Under the pieces are notes generated by a model. It did not search any database. It was not told where the DNA came from and saw nothing but the letters and a program-made list of their open reading frames with translations. From Allocatelliglobosispora scoriae (GTDB taxonomy: Bacteria; Actinomycetota; Actinomycetes; Mycobacteriales; Micromonosporaceae), in contig NZ_JACHMN010000002.1 of the NCBI RefSeq assembly GCF_014204945.1, forward strand, positions 2,255,001 through 2,319,000: a stretch of 64,000 nt of DNA, in the 5' to 3' direction. Below are positions 26,699-34,850 of this stretch, piece by piece. Each line of letters starts with the position of its first letter. Position 1 is the first letter of the stretch. The translations under genes were made by a program, and so were the position numbers.

Positions 26699-27283
26699 AT
26701 GTTCAAGCACGGTTCGCGGCGCATCGGTGTCGCCGTCCTGGCGCTGGCCGCCGCAGGTGCTCTCAGCGCCTGCGACCCGGCGGCGGACCCGGCCCCCGCC
26801 GCGAGCACCCCACCGTCGGCGGCCTCGACGGCGAGCCCCGCGAAGACGTCGACACCGCAGGTGCTCGGCCCCGACGGCTACGGTGCCCTGAAGCTCGGGA
26901 TGACACCGGCACAGGCCGACGCGACGGGGCTCGCGGCACCGTTCACCGGGATCTCCGACGGCTGCGGTCGTGTCTCCCACCTGATCGGTTCGCCGACGGC
27001 CGACGGCACCGCGGGCTCCGTCTACCACTCCGGCAAGCTCGGCGTCGCCGCGATCTACGCCGTCCCCGGAGTCAAGACGCCCGAGGGGGTCCAGCTCGGC
27101 ACGACCTTCGCGGAGCTGAAGAAGGCCTACCCCTCGTGGAAGGCGGTCGACGGCGACACCGAGGACGGCCGGGGCTACGTCAAGGTGCCGGGCAGCACCA
27201 ACGCCAACTACCGGATCGTCGTCTCCGGCGGCACGGTGAGCGAGCTCGACATCCAGTTCGTGAACCAGGACTGCTACGAGTAA
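26699..27283 (+). CDS. Putative lipoprotein of unknown function
   Basis: 194 residues from ATG 26699 with GGGAG upstream. A basic N-terminus (MFKHGSRRIG) and hydrophobic stretch end in the lipobox LSAC at about residue 23, so the mature protein should be lipid-anchored outside. A Pro/Ala/Ser/Thr linker follows (~24-50). The globular part includes DGYGALKLGMTPAQADATG, a pattern seen in many actinobacterial lipoproteins of unknown role, and paired cysteines (SDGCGRV and QDCYE). The last 10 bp overlap the convergent methyltransferase. No operon partner is evident. Confidence 0.75.
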   Translation: MFKHGSRRIGVAVLALAAAGALSACDPAADPAPAASTPPSAASTASPAKTSTPQVLGPDGYGALKLGMTPAQADATGLAAPFTGISDGCGRVSHLIGSPTADGTAGSVYHSGKLGVAAIYAVPGVKTPEGVQLGTTFAELKKAYPSWKAVDGDTEDGRGYVKVPGSTNANYRIVVSGGTVSELDIQFVNQDCYE

Positions 27284-28116
27284 GCGGTGATCACCCAGAT
27301 CCCCGTGGGCAGATGATAGGCGGTCCCGTCGGCTCGGAAGCGTTCGAGCAGGCGGGACGTGCCGTTTCTCGCCGCTGCCCGGGCGGCCGGATCACCGGAC
27401 CGGTAAGCCGCTCCGGCCGGACCGAGCTCGATCAGCCACTCGGCGACCACCTCCGCGGGCTCCGTGGCGATCAGGGTGACGTCGTGTGCGCGTACCCCCG
27501 GGTCGGCGAAGCCGGAGGCGGCCAGGACGCGGCGCACCCGGCTCTCGTCGGCGAAGGCGAACGGGCCGGGCTCGTCGCCGAGCGGGAGCGGCGGCAGCGG
27601 CCCGACGTGCGGCGCCGCACCGAGCAGCGCTGCCGCGAGCCACGGGGTCGACGCGCTGTCGCGGAAGACCGTCGCGGCGAGCCGGCCGCCCGGTCGCAGC
27701 GAGCGCCGGATGGTGGCGCACCCCGCGACCGGGTCGGCGAGCAGCATCAGCGCCATCCGTGAGAAGGCACCGTCGAAGGGCGCACCCGGAACCGCACCGA
27801 CCGTCTCGATGTCGGCGGCGTGGAAGGTGAGGCCCGGGAAACGGCCCCGGGCCGCGCCGATCAGCGCCGCCGACAGGTCCAGGCCGACCGCCTCCCCGGT
27901 CGGCGAAACGGCGAGTGCGAGCTCGGCCGTGGTGCCACCGGCCGCGCAGCCGACATCGAGGATCCGCTCGCCGGGCACCGGATTCAGCGCCGCCATCGCG
28001 GCGGCGCCGAGCGGGCGCCCGGCGCTGTCGTGCCGCTCGGCGTGCCGGATCCACCCCGGCGCCGCCGCGTCCCAGAACTCGGCGTTGCGGGCCCGCAGGG
28101 CGTCGGTGGCGGCCAT
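27274..28116 (-). CDS. Class I SAM-dependent methyltransferase
   Basis: 280 residues with motif I ERILDVGCAAGGTTAELA (~50-67), AVGLDLS (motif II acidic residue), HAADIETV and a post-motif RRSLRPGGRLAATVF. The N-terminal RNAEFWDAAAPGWIRHAERH resembles ubiquinone/menaquinone-type and small-molecule methyltransferases of the UbiE/Methyltransf_25 group. It overlaps the upstream monooxygenase-like gene by one base (TGATG), so they are translationally coupled and both fall under the TetR operator at 28428. The substrate is unknown; a small xenobiotic or signal compound would fit the regulation. Confidence 0.82.
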   Translation of the reverse strand: MAATDALRARNAEFWDAAAPGWIRHAERHDSAGRPLGAAAMAALNPVPGERILDVGCAAGGTTAELALAVSPTGEAVGLDLSAALIGAARGRFPGLTFHAADIETVGAVPGAPFDGAFSRMALMLLADPVAGCATIRRSLRPGGRLAATVFRDSASTPWLAAALLGAAPHVGPLPPLPLGDEPGPFAFADESRVRRVLAASGFADPGVRAHDVTLIATEPAEVVAEWLIELGPAGAAYRSGDPAARAAARNGTSRLLERFRADGTAYHLPTGIWVITAYS

Positions 28117-28409
28117 CAGAACGGCATCTCCGCGCCGTCCACGGTGTAGGACCGGAATCCGGCGGCCTTGCTCGCGTCGAAGCCGTCGCCCTGAGCGGCG
28201 AGCCCGGCGGCCCGCATCAGGCGCTCGCTCTGGAAGCGGCGGAAGGCGGCCTCGTTCTCCCAGACGTTGATGATGCGCCAGCCCTCCTCGGACGGGCCGG
28301 AGACGTGCGCCAGGAGACCCGGCGGCCGATCGGGGCCGAGGTGCTGCTCGACCAGGCGGTACTCCCCTTCGCTGACGTTGGGCATCTCCTGCATGACGGC
28401 GAACGGCAT
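28116..28409 (-). CDS. Small antibiotic-biosynthesis-monooxygenase-like (ABM, dimeric alpha/beta barrel) protein
   Basis: About 97 residues. It has the ABM-like order: a first strand (MPFAVMQEMPNVSEGEY), VSGPSEEGWRIINVWENEAAFRRF, the usual W-x-N/S-x-E-A-x-x-F signature, and SERLMRAAG. Start ATG 28409 has AAGGTGG five bases upstream. The alternative ATG at 28427 would fall right on the edge of the TetR operator, so I prefer 28409. Members may oxidise quinols or bind small ligands without a cofactor. Coupled to the methyltransferase downstream and divergent from tetR. Confidence 0.75.
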   Translation of the reverse strand: MPFAVMQEMPNVSEGEYRLVEQHLGPDRPPGLLAHVSGPSEEGWRIINVWENEAAFRRFQSERLMRAAGLAAQGDGFDASKAAGFRSYTVDGAEMPF

Positions 28410-28427
28410 GGCAACCACCTTTTTCAT

Positions 28428-28462
28428 TAGAGCACTACTCTATCTAATAGAGCACTACACTC
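28428..28462. promoter_or_regulatory. Paired TetR operator sites in a divergent promoter
   Basis: The imperfect palindrome TAGAGCACTACTCTA (28428-28442) is repeated 20 bp further on as TAGAGCACTACACTC (28448-28462). The first 11 bases match exactly. Two turns of helix between sites suit a TetR dimer pair. The site lies between the ABM gene and tetR and would repress both. Confidence 0.7.
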
Positions 28463-28467
28463 CTGCC

Positions 28468-29109
28468 ATGGTTGTCAAGCGGCAGTACGACGCGACGCGA
28501 CGCCAGGAACAGGCGAGACTGACCAGACGCGCGATCCTCTCGGCAGCCGGGAAGCTCTTCGTCGACCCCGGCTACGCGGCCACTCCCCTGACCGCCGTCG
28601 CCGCCGAGGCGGGAGTCTCGGTGCAGACCGTCTACGCGATCTTCGGCAACAAGCGGCAGCTCCTCTCCGACCTCGTCGACGTGACGATCGCCGGGGACGA
28701 CGAGGCGGTGGCGCTGCCCGACCGGGCGTTCGTCGTCGAGATCAACGCACTCGCCGACCCGGTGGCGAAGCTGACCCGCTACGCCGAGCACCTCGCCGAG
28801 ATCCACGCCCGGCAGGCCGACATGATGATCGCGCTCGCGGGTGCGGCGACCGCCGAGCCGGACGCGGCGGCGATCTTCCAGAAGAACGCCGACGACCGGC
28901 GGCGCGGGATGACGATGTTCGCCGCGGAGCTCGCGTCGACCGGCCGGCTGCGCGCCGATCACGACGTCGAGAGCGCCGCCGACGTGCTCTGGCTCGCCAT
29001 GGACGTGATCAATTACGACTGGCTGGTGCGGCAGCGGGGCTGGCCCGTCGAGCGCTACCGGCGGTGGTATGTCGAGACCGTCGCCGCCGCACTTCTGAAT
29101 GCGGGTTGA
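28468..29109 (+). CDS. TetR/AcrR-family transcriptional regulator
   Basis: 213 residues from ATG 28468. The N-terminal helix-turn-helix includes RRAILSAAGKLFVDPGYAATPLTAVAAEAGVSVQ in sections, then TVYAIFGNKRQLLSDL (~55-70), the standard TetR pattern. The C-terminal ligand domain is helical (LTRYAEHLAEIHARQADMM). It is divergent from the ABM-methyltransferase pair, and the paired operator between them indicates direct repression of both units. The inducer is unknown. Confidence 0.92.
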   Translation: MVVKRQYDATRRQEQARLTRRAILSAAGKLFVDPGYAATPLTAVAAEAGVSVQTVYAIFGNKRQLLSDLVDVTIAGDDEAVALPDRAFVVEINALADPVAKLTRYAEHLAEIHARQADMMIALAGAATAEPDAAAIFQKNADDRRRGMTMFAAELASTGRLRADHDVESAADVLWLAMDVINYDWLVRQRGWPVERYRRWYVETVAAALLNAG

Positions 29110-29122
29110 GCGCGGCTCTGCG

Positions 29123-29164
29123 CGGTGGGGATGCGCAAGCTTGGAGGATGGCGCACCCCCACCG
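29123..29164. terminator. Convergent-gap palindrome downstream of tetR
   Basis: Arms CGGTGGGGATGCGC and GCGCACCCCCACCG (14 bp, one mismatch) surround a 14-nt loop. The element sits 13 bp after the tetR stop, in the 257-bp gap before the convergent kinase gene. I see nothing else in that gap. Confidence 0.6.
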
Positions 29165-29366
29165 AGTCTCACCAATGTCCGTCGCTTTCACGCGATATCG
29201 GCGAGGCTATTCACCTCATGAATATCACGCCGCGACGGCATCGTGCCTCGCTGACTGGACAGTCTGCGAGAACCGTCCGGCCAGCCCCTGCGTCGGGGAG
29301 AACACAGGCATTGCCGCCTGGGAATGCAGCATTTCCATGGCCATTGCGCACCACGGTGAAGTCAGC

Positions 29367-30473
29367 CTATGGACGGCCACTCCCCGCGACAAGATCAATG
29401 ACGGAACTGTCATTTTTGAGAGCCTCGGCCACGATCTCCTCGTCGGCCGAAGAGCGCATTATCGGGAACCGAAGAGTGACAATTGTTCCGGCACCCGGAC
29501 GACCACGGAAGTGGAGCGATCCGCCCCACGCGCCCACGACGGTGCGGACCATCACCAGGCCCAGCCCGGTGCCCGACAGCTCCTGGCGCGATGTCGGCAT
29601 CGCCGCTGTCAGCGCCTCCGCGTCCCGAGCCGTCAGGCCCACGCCCGTGTCGGCGATCTCGATCGTCCACGTCGTCTCGTCGACCGTACCGGTGATCCGA
29701 ATGGCGTCGCCCGGCTCGGTGAAGCGGACCGCGTTGTCCAGCAGGCAGTCCAGCATCGCCTCGAGGCGGTCGCGGTTGGCGAGCACCTCGCCGCCGTCGC
29801 AGGTCACACTCCAGCGCCGGTCCGCGGCGGGGGTCCATCGGCGTACGACCCGGGTCAGCTCGGCGTCGAGGTGGACGGGCTGCCGGGCGTACTCCGCGTC
29901 GAGCTGGATCAGCGTGACGAGGCGCTGGGTGATCTGGGCCAGCTTGTCGAGCTCCTCCAGCACGATCGCGGTGTCCTCGGCGACCGTCTCGTCGTCGATC
30001 CGGTTGCGCACCAACTCGGTGTAGCCCCGGGCGATGGTGATCGGCGTACGCAGCTCGTGGGACACCTGGCGCACCATCACCTGACGGCTCTCGCTGCGCC
30101 GCCGGTCGTTCTCGGCGATCGCCGCCAGCTCCGCCAAGGCCATGTGCCGCCGCCGGAGATAGGCGGCGATGACCGCGGTGAGCGCCACGCTGAGCGGCAC
30201 CTCGGCGAGCTCGGGCCAGTCGATCCAGCCGTTCGAGGCGTGGTGCACCATGATCGCGCCGGTGACGGCGGCGGTGACGCCGACCATCACCACCATCTCG
30301 ACCGGCCGCCAGACGGTGAAGCCGTAGACGAGGGAGATGCCGATCCAGATCAGGTGGAACGGAATCGTCTCGCGGCCGGGCAGCAGGTACATCGCGATGG
30401 CGCAGACCGTCGCACCGGTCGCCCAGACGGCGCGGATGATCCAGCTAGTCAACGTTGAAGCGGTAGCCAACAT
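29367..30473 (-). CDS. Sensor histidine kinase of a two-component system
   Basis: 368 residues. There are four hydrophobic segments at the N-terminus (~12-32, 37-55, 58-78, 90-106) with very short loops and no large sensor domain. Next comes the HisKA box QVSHELRTPITIARGY with His139. The HATPase domain has DNAVRFTE (N box), IADTGVGL (G1) and GTGLGLVMVRTVV (G2). Membrane-embedded input suggests sensing of envelope state or a lipophilic signal. It overlaps the response-regulator stop by 29 bp, an unusually long coupling overlap, so a shorter start is possible. Confidence 0.92.
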   Translation of the reverse strand: MLATASTLTSWIIRAVWATGATVCAIAMYLLPGRETIPFHLIWIGISLVYGFTVWRPVEMVVMVGVTAAVTGAIMVHHASNGWIDWPELAEVPLSVALTAVIAAYLRRRHMALAELAAIAENDRRRSESRQVMVRQVSHELRTPITIARGYTELVRNRIDDETVAEDTAIVLEELDKLAQITQRLVTLIQLDAEYARQPVHLDAELTRVVRRWTPAADRRWSVTCDGGEVLANRDRLEAMLDCLLDNAVRFTEPGDAIRITGTVDETTWTIEIADTGVGLTARDAEALTAAMPTSRQELSGTGLGLVMVRTVVGAWGGSLHFRGRPGAGTIVTLRFPIMRSSADEEIVAEALKNDSSVIDLVAGSGRP

Positions 30474-31143
30474 TTCGCACCGTCTCGATCCGATCGGGGT
30501 GGTCGAGCTTGGCGCGCAGCCGCCGGACGGAGACGTCCACGACGTTGCTGCCCGGGTCGAAGCTCATCTCCCACACGTCCTCGAGCAGCTCCGCCCGGCT
30601 GCACGGGCGCCCCGCGCGCTGCATCAGGTGGCACAGGAGCATGAACTCGCGGTAGGAGAGGTTGACGAGCCGACCGCCGACCTCGGCGCGGTGCAGCCGC
30701 AGGTCGAGCCGGACCGGTCCGACGATGAGCACGTCGTTGGCGGGGCCGGGCGCGCGGACCCGGATGCGGGACCGGACCCGGGCGATCAGCTCGGCGATGG
30801 CGAAGGGCTTGCCGAGGAAGTCGGCGGCGCCCGCCTCCAGGCAGGCGACCCGGGTGGCGATCTCCGGCACCGCCGAGAGCACCAGGACGCGCTGCTCGGG
30901 CCGCTGCTCCAGCAGCCGCTGCAGAACGACGGTGCCGTCCATGCCCGGCAGCATCAGATCCAGGATGACCAGGTCGAACCCGCCCGCGAGCGCCGCGTCC
31001 AGCCCGCTCGGACCGGTCGCGGCCCGATCGAGGTGGTAGCCCTCGTCGGAGAGGGTGCGCGCGATGAGCCGGGCGATCCGGTCGTCGTCCTCGATCAGGA
31101 GGAGGCGGGCGGTCCGGGTCGTCTCGGCACGGGGCTCGGTCAT
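30445..31143 (-). CDS. OmpR/PhoB-family response regulator
   Basis: 232 residues. The receiver domain has the acidic pair DD near 20-21, phospho-acceptor Asp62 in VILDLMLPGMDG, and a conserved K near 112 in FLGKPFAIAELIARV. The C-terminal winged helix (Trans_reg_C) includes LSYREFMLLCHLMQRAGRPCSRAELLE in parts, and VVDVSVRRLRAKLDHPD, the recognition region. It is transcribed ahead of its kinase. A small TTGCCCG-N5-CGGGCAA inverted repeat at 31164-31181, just before the start, could be its own binding site. Confidence 0.94.
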   Translation of the reverse strand: MTEPRAETTRTARLLLIEDDDRIARLIARTLSDEGYHLDRAATGPSGLDAALAGGFDLVILDLMLPGMDGTVVLQRLLEQRPEQRVLVLSAVPEIATRVACLEAGAADFLGKPFAIAELIARVRSRIRVRAPGPANDVLIVGPVRLDLRLHRAEVGGRLVNLSYREFMLLCHLMQRAGRPCSRAELLEDVWEMSFDPGSNVVDVSVRRLRAKLDHPDRIETVRNVGYRFNVD

Positions 31144-31187
31144 GGTCTCGATCAGCCCATGATTGCCCGGCGATCGGGCAAACGGAA

Positions 31188-31220
31188 GGGCCGGGACCCT
31201 GTGATCCAGGATCCCGGCCC
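31188..31220 (-). terminator. Terminator of the large subtilase gene
   Basis: Stem GGGCCGGGA/TCCCGGCCC with a partly self-complementary 15-nt loop lies 22 bp past the subtilase stop on the minus strand. TTCCGTTT follows on that strand. Confidence 0.65.
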
Positions 31221-31241
31221 GCCAGTGCCGTCGAGCAGTGG

Positions 31242-34200
31242 TCAGCAGTCCGTCGGCTGAGGCCGGCGAACCACGATGCCGCTGTTCACCACGGTGACAC
31301 CCGGCACGGTGGAGGCGACCATCTCACTGGTCACGGTGCCGGCGCCCGGAAGGATCCCGCGCAGCTTGACCGTGTAGGAGACGCTCGCACCCGGCGTCGG
31401 GTCGGTGCTGGTGACGACGAGGTCCTCCGTGGGGAGCACACCCGCCGGCAGCTGGGCACCGCCGCCGCCGTTCTCGTTCTCCGCGCCGACCAGGAACGGG
31501 TAACCCGAGGGGTCAGCCGGCAGGTTGGACGGGTCGTAGGTGAAGGAGATGTCCTGCACCCCGTTGGTCCCGATCCAGATCTGGAAGGTACGCGCGTCGG
31601 TCGCGCCGCAGCAGACGTTGACGTCCCACTGCAGAACGAGCCAGGTGTTGACGCCGTCAGTCAGCGTCGCCGCCCGGATGCCGTCCGCACCGTCACCGGT
31701 GAGGTCGGTCCAGAACGGCGCGAGGACGTTGTTCGGCCGGGCCGTGTCCGGGATCGTCGTCAGCGAACAGCAGTTGTTGTCCTCGGCCGTACCGCCACCG
31801 ACCACGGCGTAGCCGTTGGAGTCGATGCCGATCGTGTCATAGGACTTGCCGTTGAAGACGAAGGACGGAACGGTGTAGTTGACGATGTCCTCGTCGCCGA
31901 TCGGGTCCGGCGCGATGCCGAACAACTGCAGCGGCAGATAGCCCGCCGGAGTGACTCCGGGTGCGATCGACGGGACACCGGCGGTTGCACCGGCGAGGGC
32001 GACGTTGGACTTCTTCACCGTCCACGGGTTCTGCACGGTCGCCCCGGTCGCCCCGGTGACCAGCAGGTTGGCGTCAACCGTGGTCTTCAGGTCGGCCGTG
32101 GCGTCACCGAACGAGTTGTTCGTCGCGGTGACCGTGCAGGTGGCCTGGCCCAGCCAGGCAACGCTGGCGGGGGCACAGTCCTGGGCGAGGCTGACGCTGC
32201 CCTGCTTGGGCACGAAGGCGACCGGCAGGTGCAGCTTCGGCAGGCCGGCCCGCGACGGGGTCAGCTTGATCTCACCGAAGTACTGGCCCGTCGTCGCCGT
32301 CGAGCTGACGGTGATCTTCAGCGCCACGGAGGCACCCGGCGCCAGCGTGAAGCTGGTCGGGGACACCGTGATCTTGCTGTTCGCCGGCGCGGTCGTCGTC
32401 ACCTTGTAGGTCTGCGACTTCGTGGTGACGTTCTTCGCCGTGCGGACCGTGGCGACGCGACCCGGCAGGACCGGGATGTTCACCGACGGCAGGTTGAGGT
32501 TGACGGCGTTCAGCGGGTCGTTGCCGAGCGCGAACATGCGCGCGGCGGACTCGTCGAACGTCAGACCCGGGTCATCGGCCACCGTCAGGTCGACCCGGCC
32601 GGAGCCGTAGTCGAACGGGTCGGCGGGGGTGACCGTGTCCTCCTTGACGACCGACTGCTTCGCAGTGGTCATCAGGGCGGACTTGATCTGGCCGGGCGTC
32701 CACGTCGGGTGCAGCGCCTTGAGCAGCGCGGCGGAGCCCGTGATGTGCGGCGCCGACATCGAGGTTCCGGCGATCGCCTGGAAGTACTCGCCGCTCGGGC
32801 CGGAGGTGTTGTCCTCGGGCGTCGGCGTCAGACCCGCGAGGATCTGCACACCGGGACCGGTGATGTCCGGCTTGATGCCGAACCCGCCGGGTCCGCGAGA
32901 CGAGAACGACGCCATCACGTCAGCCTGCCCGTTGTGCTTGACGCCCGCGGTGAAGCTGGCGGTGAAGCTCGGGTGGGCCGTCGCGAAGGCCTTGAACGCC
33001 GTGCCGTCGGCGAGGTGCACCGTCGGCACCCAGTGGTTGTCGGTCTCCGTGTCGGCGAGGGTCGGGTTGTACAGGATCATGCCTGCCGCGCCGCCCTGCT
33101 TGACGTTGAAGCCCTTCTCCACGCGACCGTTGCCGCCACGCTGGCAGGCGACGATCTTGCCGGCGAAGATGCCCGGCGCTGCGGGTGCGTTGCACAGGTT
33201 GTTGCTGTACGGCGCAGCCGAGGAGAGAACCACGGGCAGCGGGCCTGCACCCGCGGTGATCGACGCGCCGGTGAGCACCAGCGAGTCGGCACCGCTGTTG
33301 AGCGTGAGCGTCGAGAGGAACTCACGCGTCTGGGTCGACGCGGCCACGGTGGTCACCCAGGGCGACACGTGGTCGGTCGTGGCCGCACCGGGGCCGGAGT
33401 TGCCGGCCGAGGCCGAGACGAACACGCCGGCGGCGTACGCGTCCAGGAAGGCCAACTCGGTCGAGTCGGTGTAGGGGTTGCTACCGCCCGAGATCGAGTA
33501 GTTGATGACGGAGACGCCGTCCTTGACCGCCTGCTGAACAGCAGCCGTCAGGTCCGACGCGTAACCGCCGTTGGCGCCCAGGGCCTTGTAGACCGAGACC
33601 CAGGCTCCGGGGGCGATGCCGTTCAGCGGCCCCCGCTCCACGCCGAAGACGGGCGCCGTCGCCAGGACGTTGCCGGCCGACGTCGACGCGGTGTGCGTGC
33701 CGTGGCCGTTGCTGTCGCGGGCGGTGGTGCCGTACATGTCCGGCGGGTTGATGATGTTGTAGGTGTTCAGGAACGCCGCACCGCCGATGAGCTTCTTGCC
33801 GCAGACGAAGACGTCGGCGGCGGGAGTCAGCGGGTTGTCACCGAAGTCGCAGGTGCGGGGCGTTCCGTCGGCCTTCGCCGGCGGCGTCGACAGGTTCCCC
33901 AGGTCCTTGAACGAGGGGTGCTCCGGCCAGGCGCCGCTGTCGATGATGCCGACGATGACGCCCTTGCCCGCGTTGGACTTGCCGCCCAGCACGGGGTAGA
34001 GCGTGTCGGCACCGATGAAGGAGCTGCTGGAGTCCGTGAGGGGCTTGCGGACGTCGTCCTTCTGGATCGCCGTCACCCCCGGGATCTTCAGCAGGTCAGC
34101 GATCTTGTTGGCCGGGACCACGGTGGCGACGCCGCCGTAGACCGTCCGAAGCCGCTGGGACACCTTCGCGTTCGGCACCTGCTTGGTCAACGCCTTGATG

Positions 34201-34580
34201 AAGGCGTCTTCCTTCTGCGCGAGGTACCCCTCGTACTTCTTCTCAGCCGTGTCGCCCGAGAGCTTGCGTCCCGTCACCGTCGGGCTCGTCGCGGCGTAGC
34301 CGCTGATCCCGCCGGCGTAAGTGGCAACCGAGTCGACGTCGAGCTTGACGACGATGGCCACGGATGTGGAGTCGGAACGTCCCAGGAGCGAGGGGTCGGT
34401 CTGCGCGAGCCTGCTGCTCGGCGTCTTGTCCCCCGTGTAGCGGCTGGTCGCCGCCACCTTGTTGGCCTTGAAGGGCGTGGCCGATGGTGCCGCTGAGCTC
34501 GGACTCACGAGCGTCGCGCTCGCCAGCGGCGTGACTAGGGCTACCGCGAAGGCAGCACCCAGCCATCTGGTTGGTCTCAT
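31242..34580 (-). CDS. Secreted subtilisin-family (S8) serine peptidase with PA insert and C-terminal Ig-like/jelly-roll region
   Basis: 1112 residues. The start ATG 34580 has AAAGGGG upstream. A signal peptide (~1-31, ending SSAAPS) and an inhibitor_I9-type propeptide (~70-180) precede the protease: Asp214 in GIIDSGAWPEH, His293 in NGHGTHTAST, oxyanion Asn394 in SAGNSGP, catalytic Ser607 in GTSMSAPH. A PA domain is inserted between Asn and Ser (~440-550, with GKIVACQRGGNGRVEKG). Fibronectin/Ig-like repeats follow (~700-1112), including a block with paired cysteines near DNNCCSL and VNVCCGATD. It should act as an extracellular endopeptidase. Monocistronic; divergent from a second subtilase. 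Confidence 0.95.
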   Translation of the reverse strand: MRPTRWLGAAFAVALVTPLASATLVSPSSAAPSATPFKANKVAATSRYTGDKTPSSRLAQTDPSLLGRSDSTSVAIVVKLDVDSVATYAGGISGYAATSPTVTGRKLSGDTAEKKYEGYLAQKEDAFIKALTKQVPNAKVSQRLRTVYGGVATVVPANKIADLLKIPGVTAIQKDDVRKPLTDSSSSFIGADTLYPVLGGKSNAGKGVIVGIIDSGAWPEHPSFKDLGNLSTPPAKADGTPRTCDFGDNPLTPAADVFVCGKKLIGGAAFLNTYNIINPPDMYGTTARDSNGHGTHTASTSAGNVLATAPVFGVERGPLNGIAPGAWVSVYKALGANGGYASDLTAAVQQAVKDGVSVINYSISGGSNPYTDSTELAFLDAYAAGVFVSASAGNSGPGAATTDHVSPWVTTVAASTQTREFLSTLTLNSGADSLVLTGASITAGAGPLPVVLSSAAPYSNNLCNAPAAPGIFAGKIVACQRGGNGRVEKGFNVKQGGAAGMILYNPTLADTETDNHWVPTVHLADGTAFKAFATAHPSFTASFTAGVKHNGQADVMASFSSRGPGGFGIKPDITGPGVQILAGLTPTPEDNTSGPSGEYFQAIAGTSMSAPHITGSAALLKALHPTWTPGQIKSALMTTAKQSVVKEDTVTPADPFDYGSGRVDLTVADDPGLTFDESAARMFALGNDPLNAVNLNLPSVNIPVLPGRVATVRTAKNVTTKSQTYKVTTTAPANSKITVSPTSFTLAPGASVALKITVSSTATTGQYFGEIKLTPSRAGLPKLHLPVAFVPKQGSVSLAQDCAPASVAWLGQATCTVTATNNSFGDATADLKTTVDANLLVTGATGATVQNPWTVKKSNVALAGATAGVPSIAPGVTPAGYLPLQLFGIAPDPIGDEDIVNYTVPSFVFNGKSYDTIGIDSNGYAVVGGGTAEDNNCCSLTTIPDTARPNNVLAPFWTDLTGDGADGIRAATLTDGVNTWLVLQWDVNVCCGATDARTFQIWIGTNGVQDISFTYDPSNLPADPSGYPFLVGAENENGGGGAQLPAGVLPTEDLVVTSTDPTPGASVSYTVKLRGILPGAGTVTSEMVASTVPGVTVVNSGIVVRRPQPTDC

Positions 34581-34784
34581 CCGGACCCCTTTCTAGGGTA
34601 TGAAAGGGCCGAAATGCGGCGTCGTAAGGCCTAATCCTCCACAGTAGACCCCACGGGATGGCAGTCGGCTTGGCCTGATCGTTACATGAGTCGATAGCCG
34701 CGCACCAGGGCCGAAGCGGACCGGATCCCTGGTCGAACATCTGATTGACCATTGGCCGGAAACGATCTCAGGACCCATCCGGTA

Positions 34785-34822
34785 TTAGATCTATACATCT
34801 AAATTAGGTCGCACTAACCTCA
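34785..34822. promoter_or_regulatory. Operator candidates upstream of the second subtilase, including an IdeR/DtxR-like iron box
   Basis: TTAGAT-N6-ATCTAA (34785-34802) is a perfect inverted repeat. Directly adjacent, 34804-34822 reads TTAGGTCGCACTAACCTCA and agrees with the DtxR/IdeR iron-box consensus at about 14 of 19 positions, with both outer half-sites conserved. It lies 29-47 bp before the start codon. Iron control is inference. Confidence 0.45.
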
Positions 34823-34850
34823 GGGCCATCCCCACCTGAGGAGGCACCCC

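Noticed and set aside
29110-29366. Small plus-strand frames between tetR and the histidine kinase
   Set aside because: No ribosome site, no conserved content; the only structure seen is the convergent palindrome.
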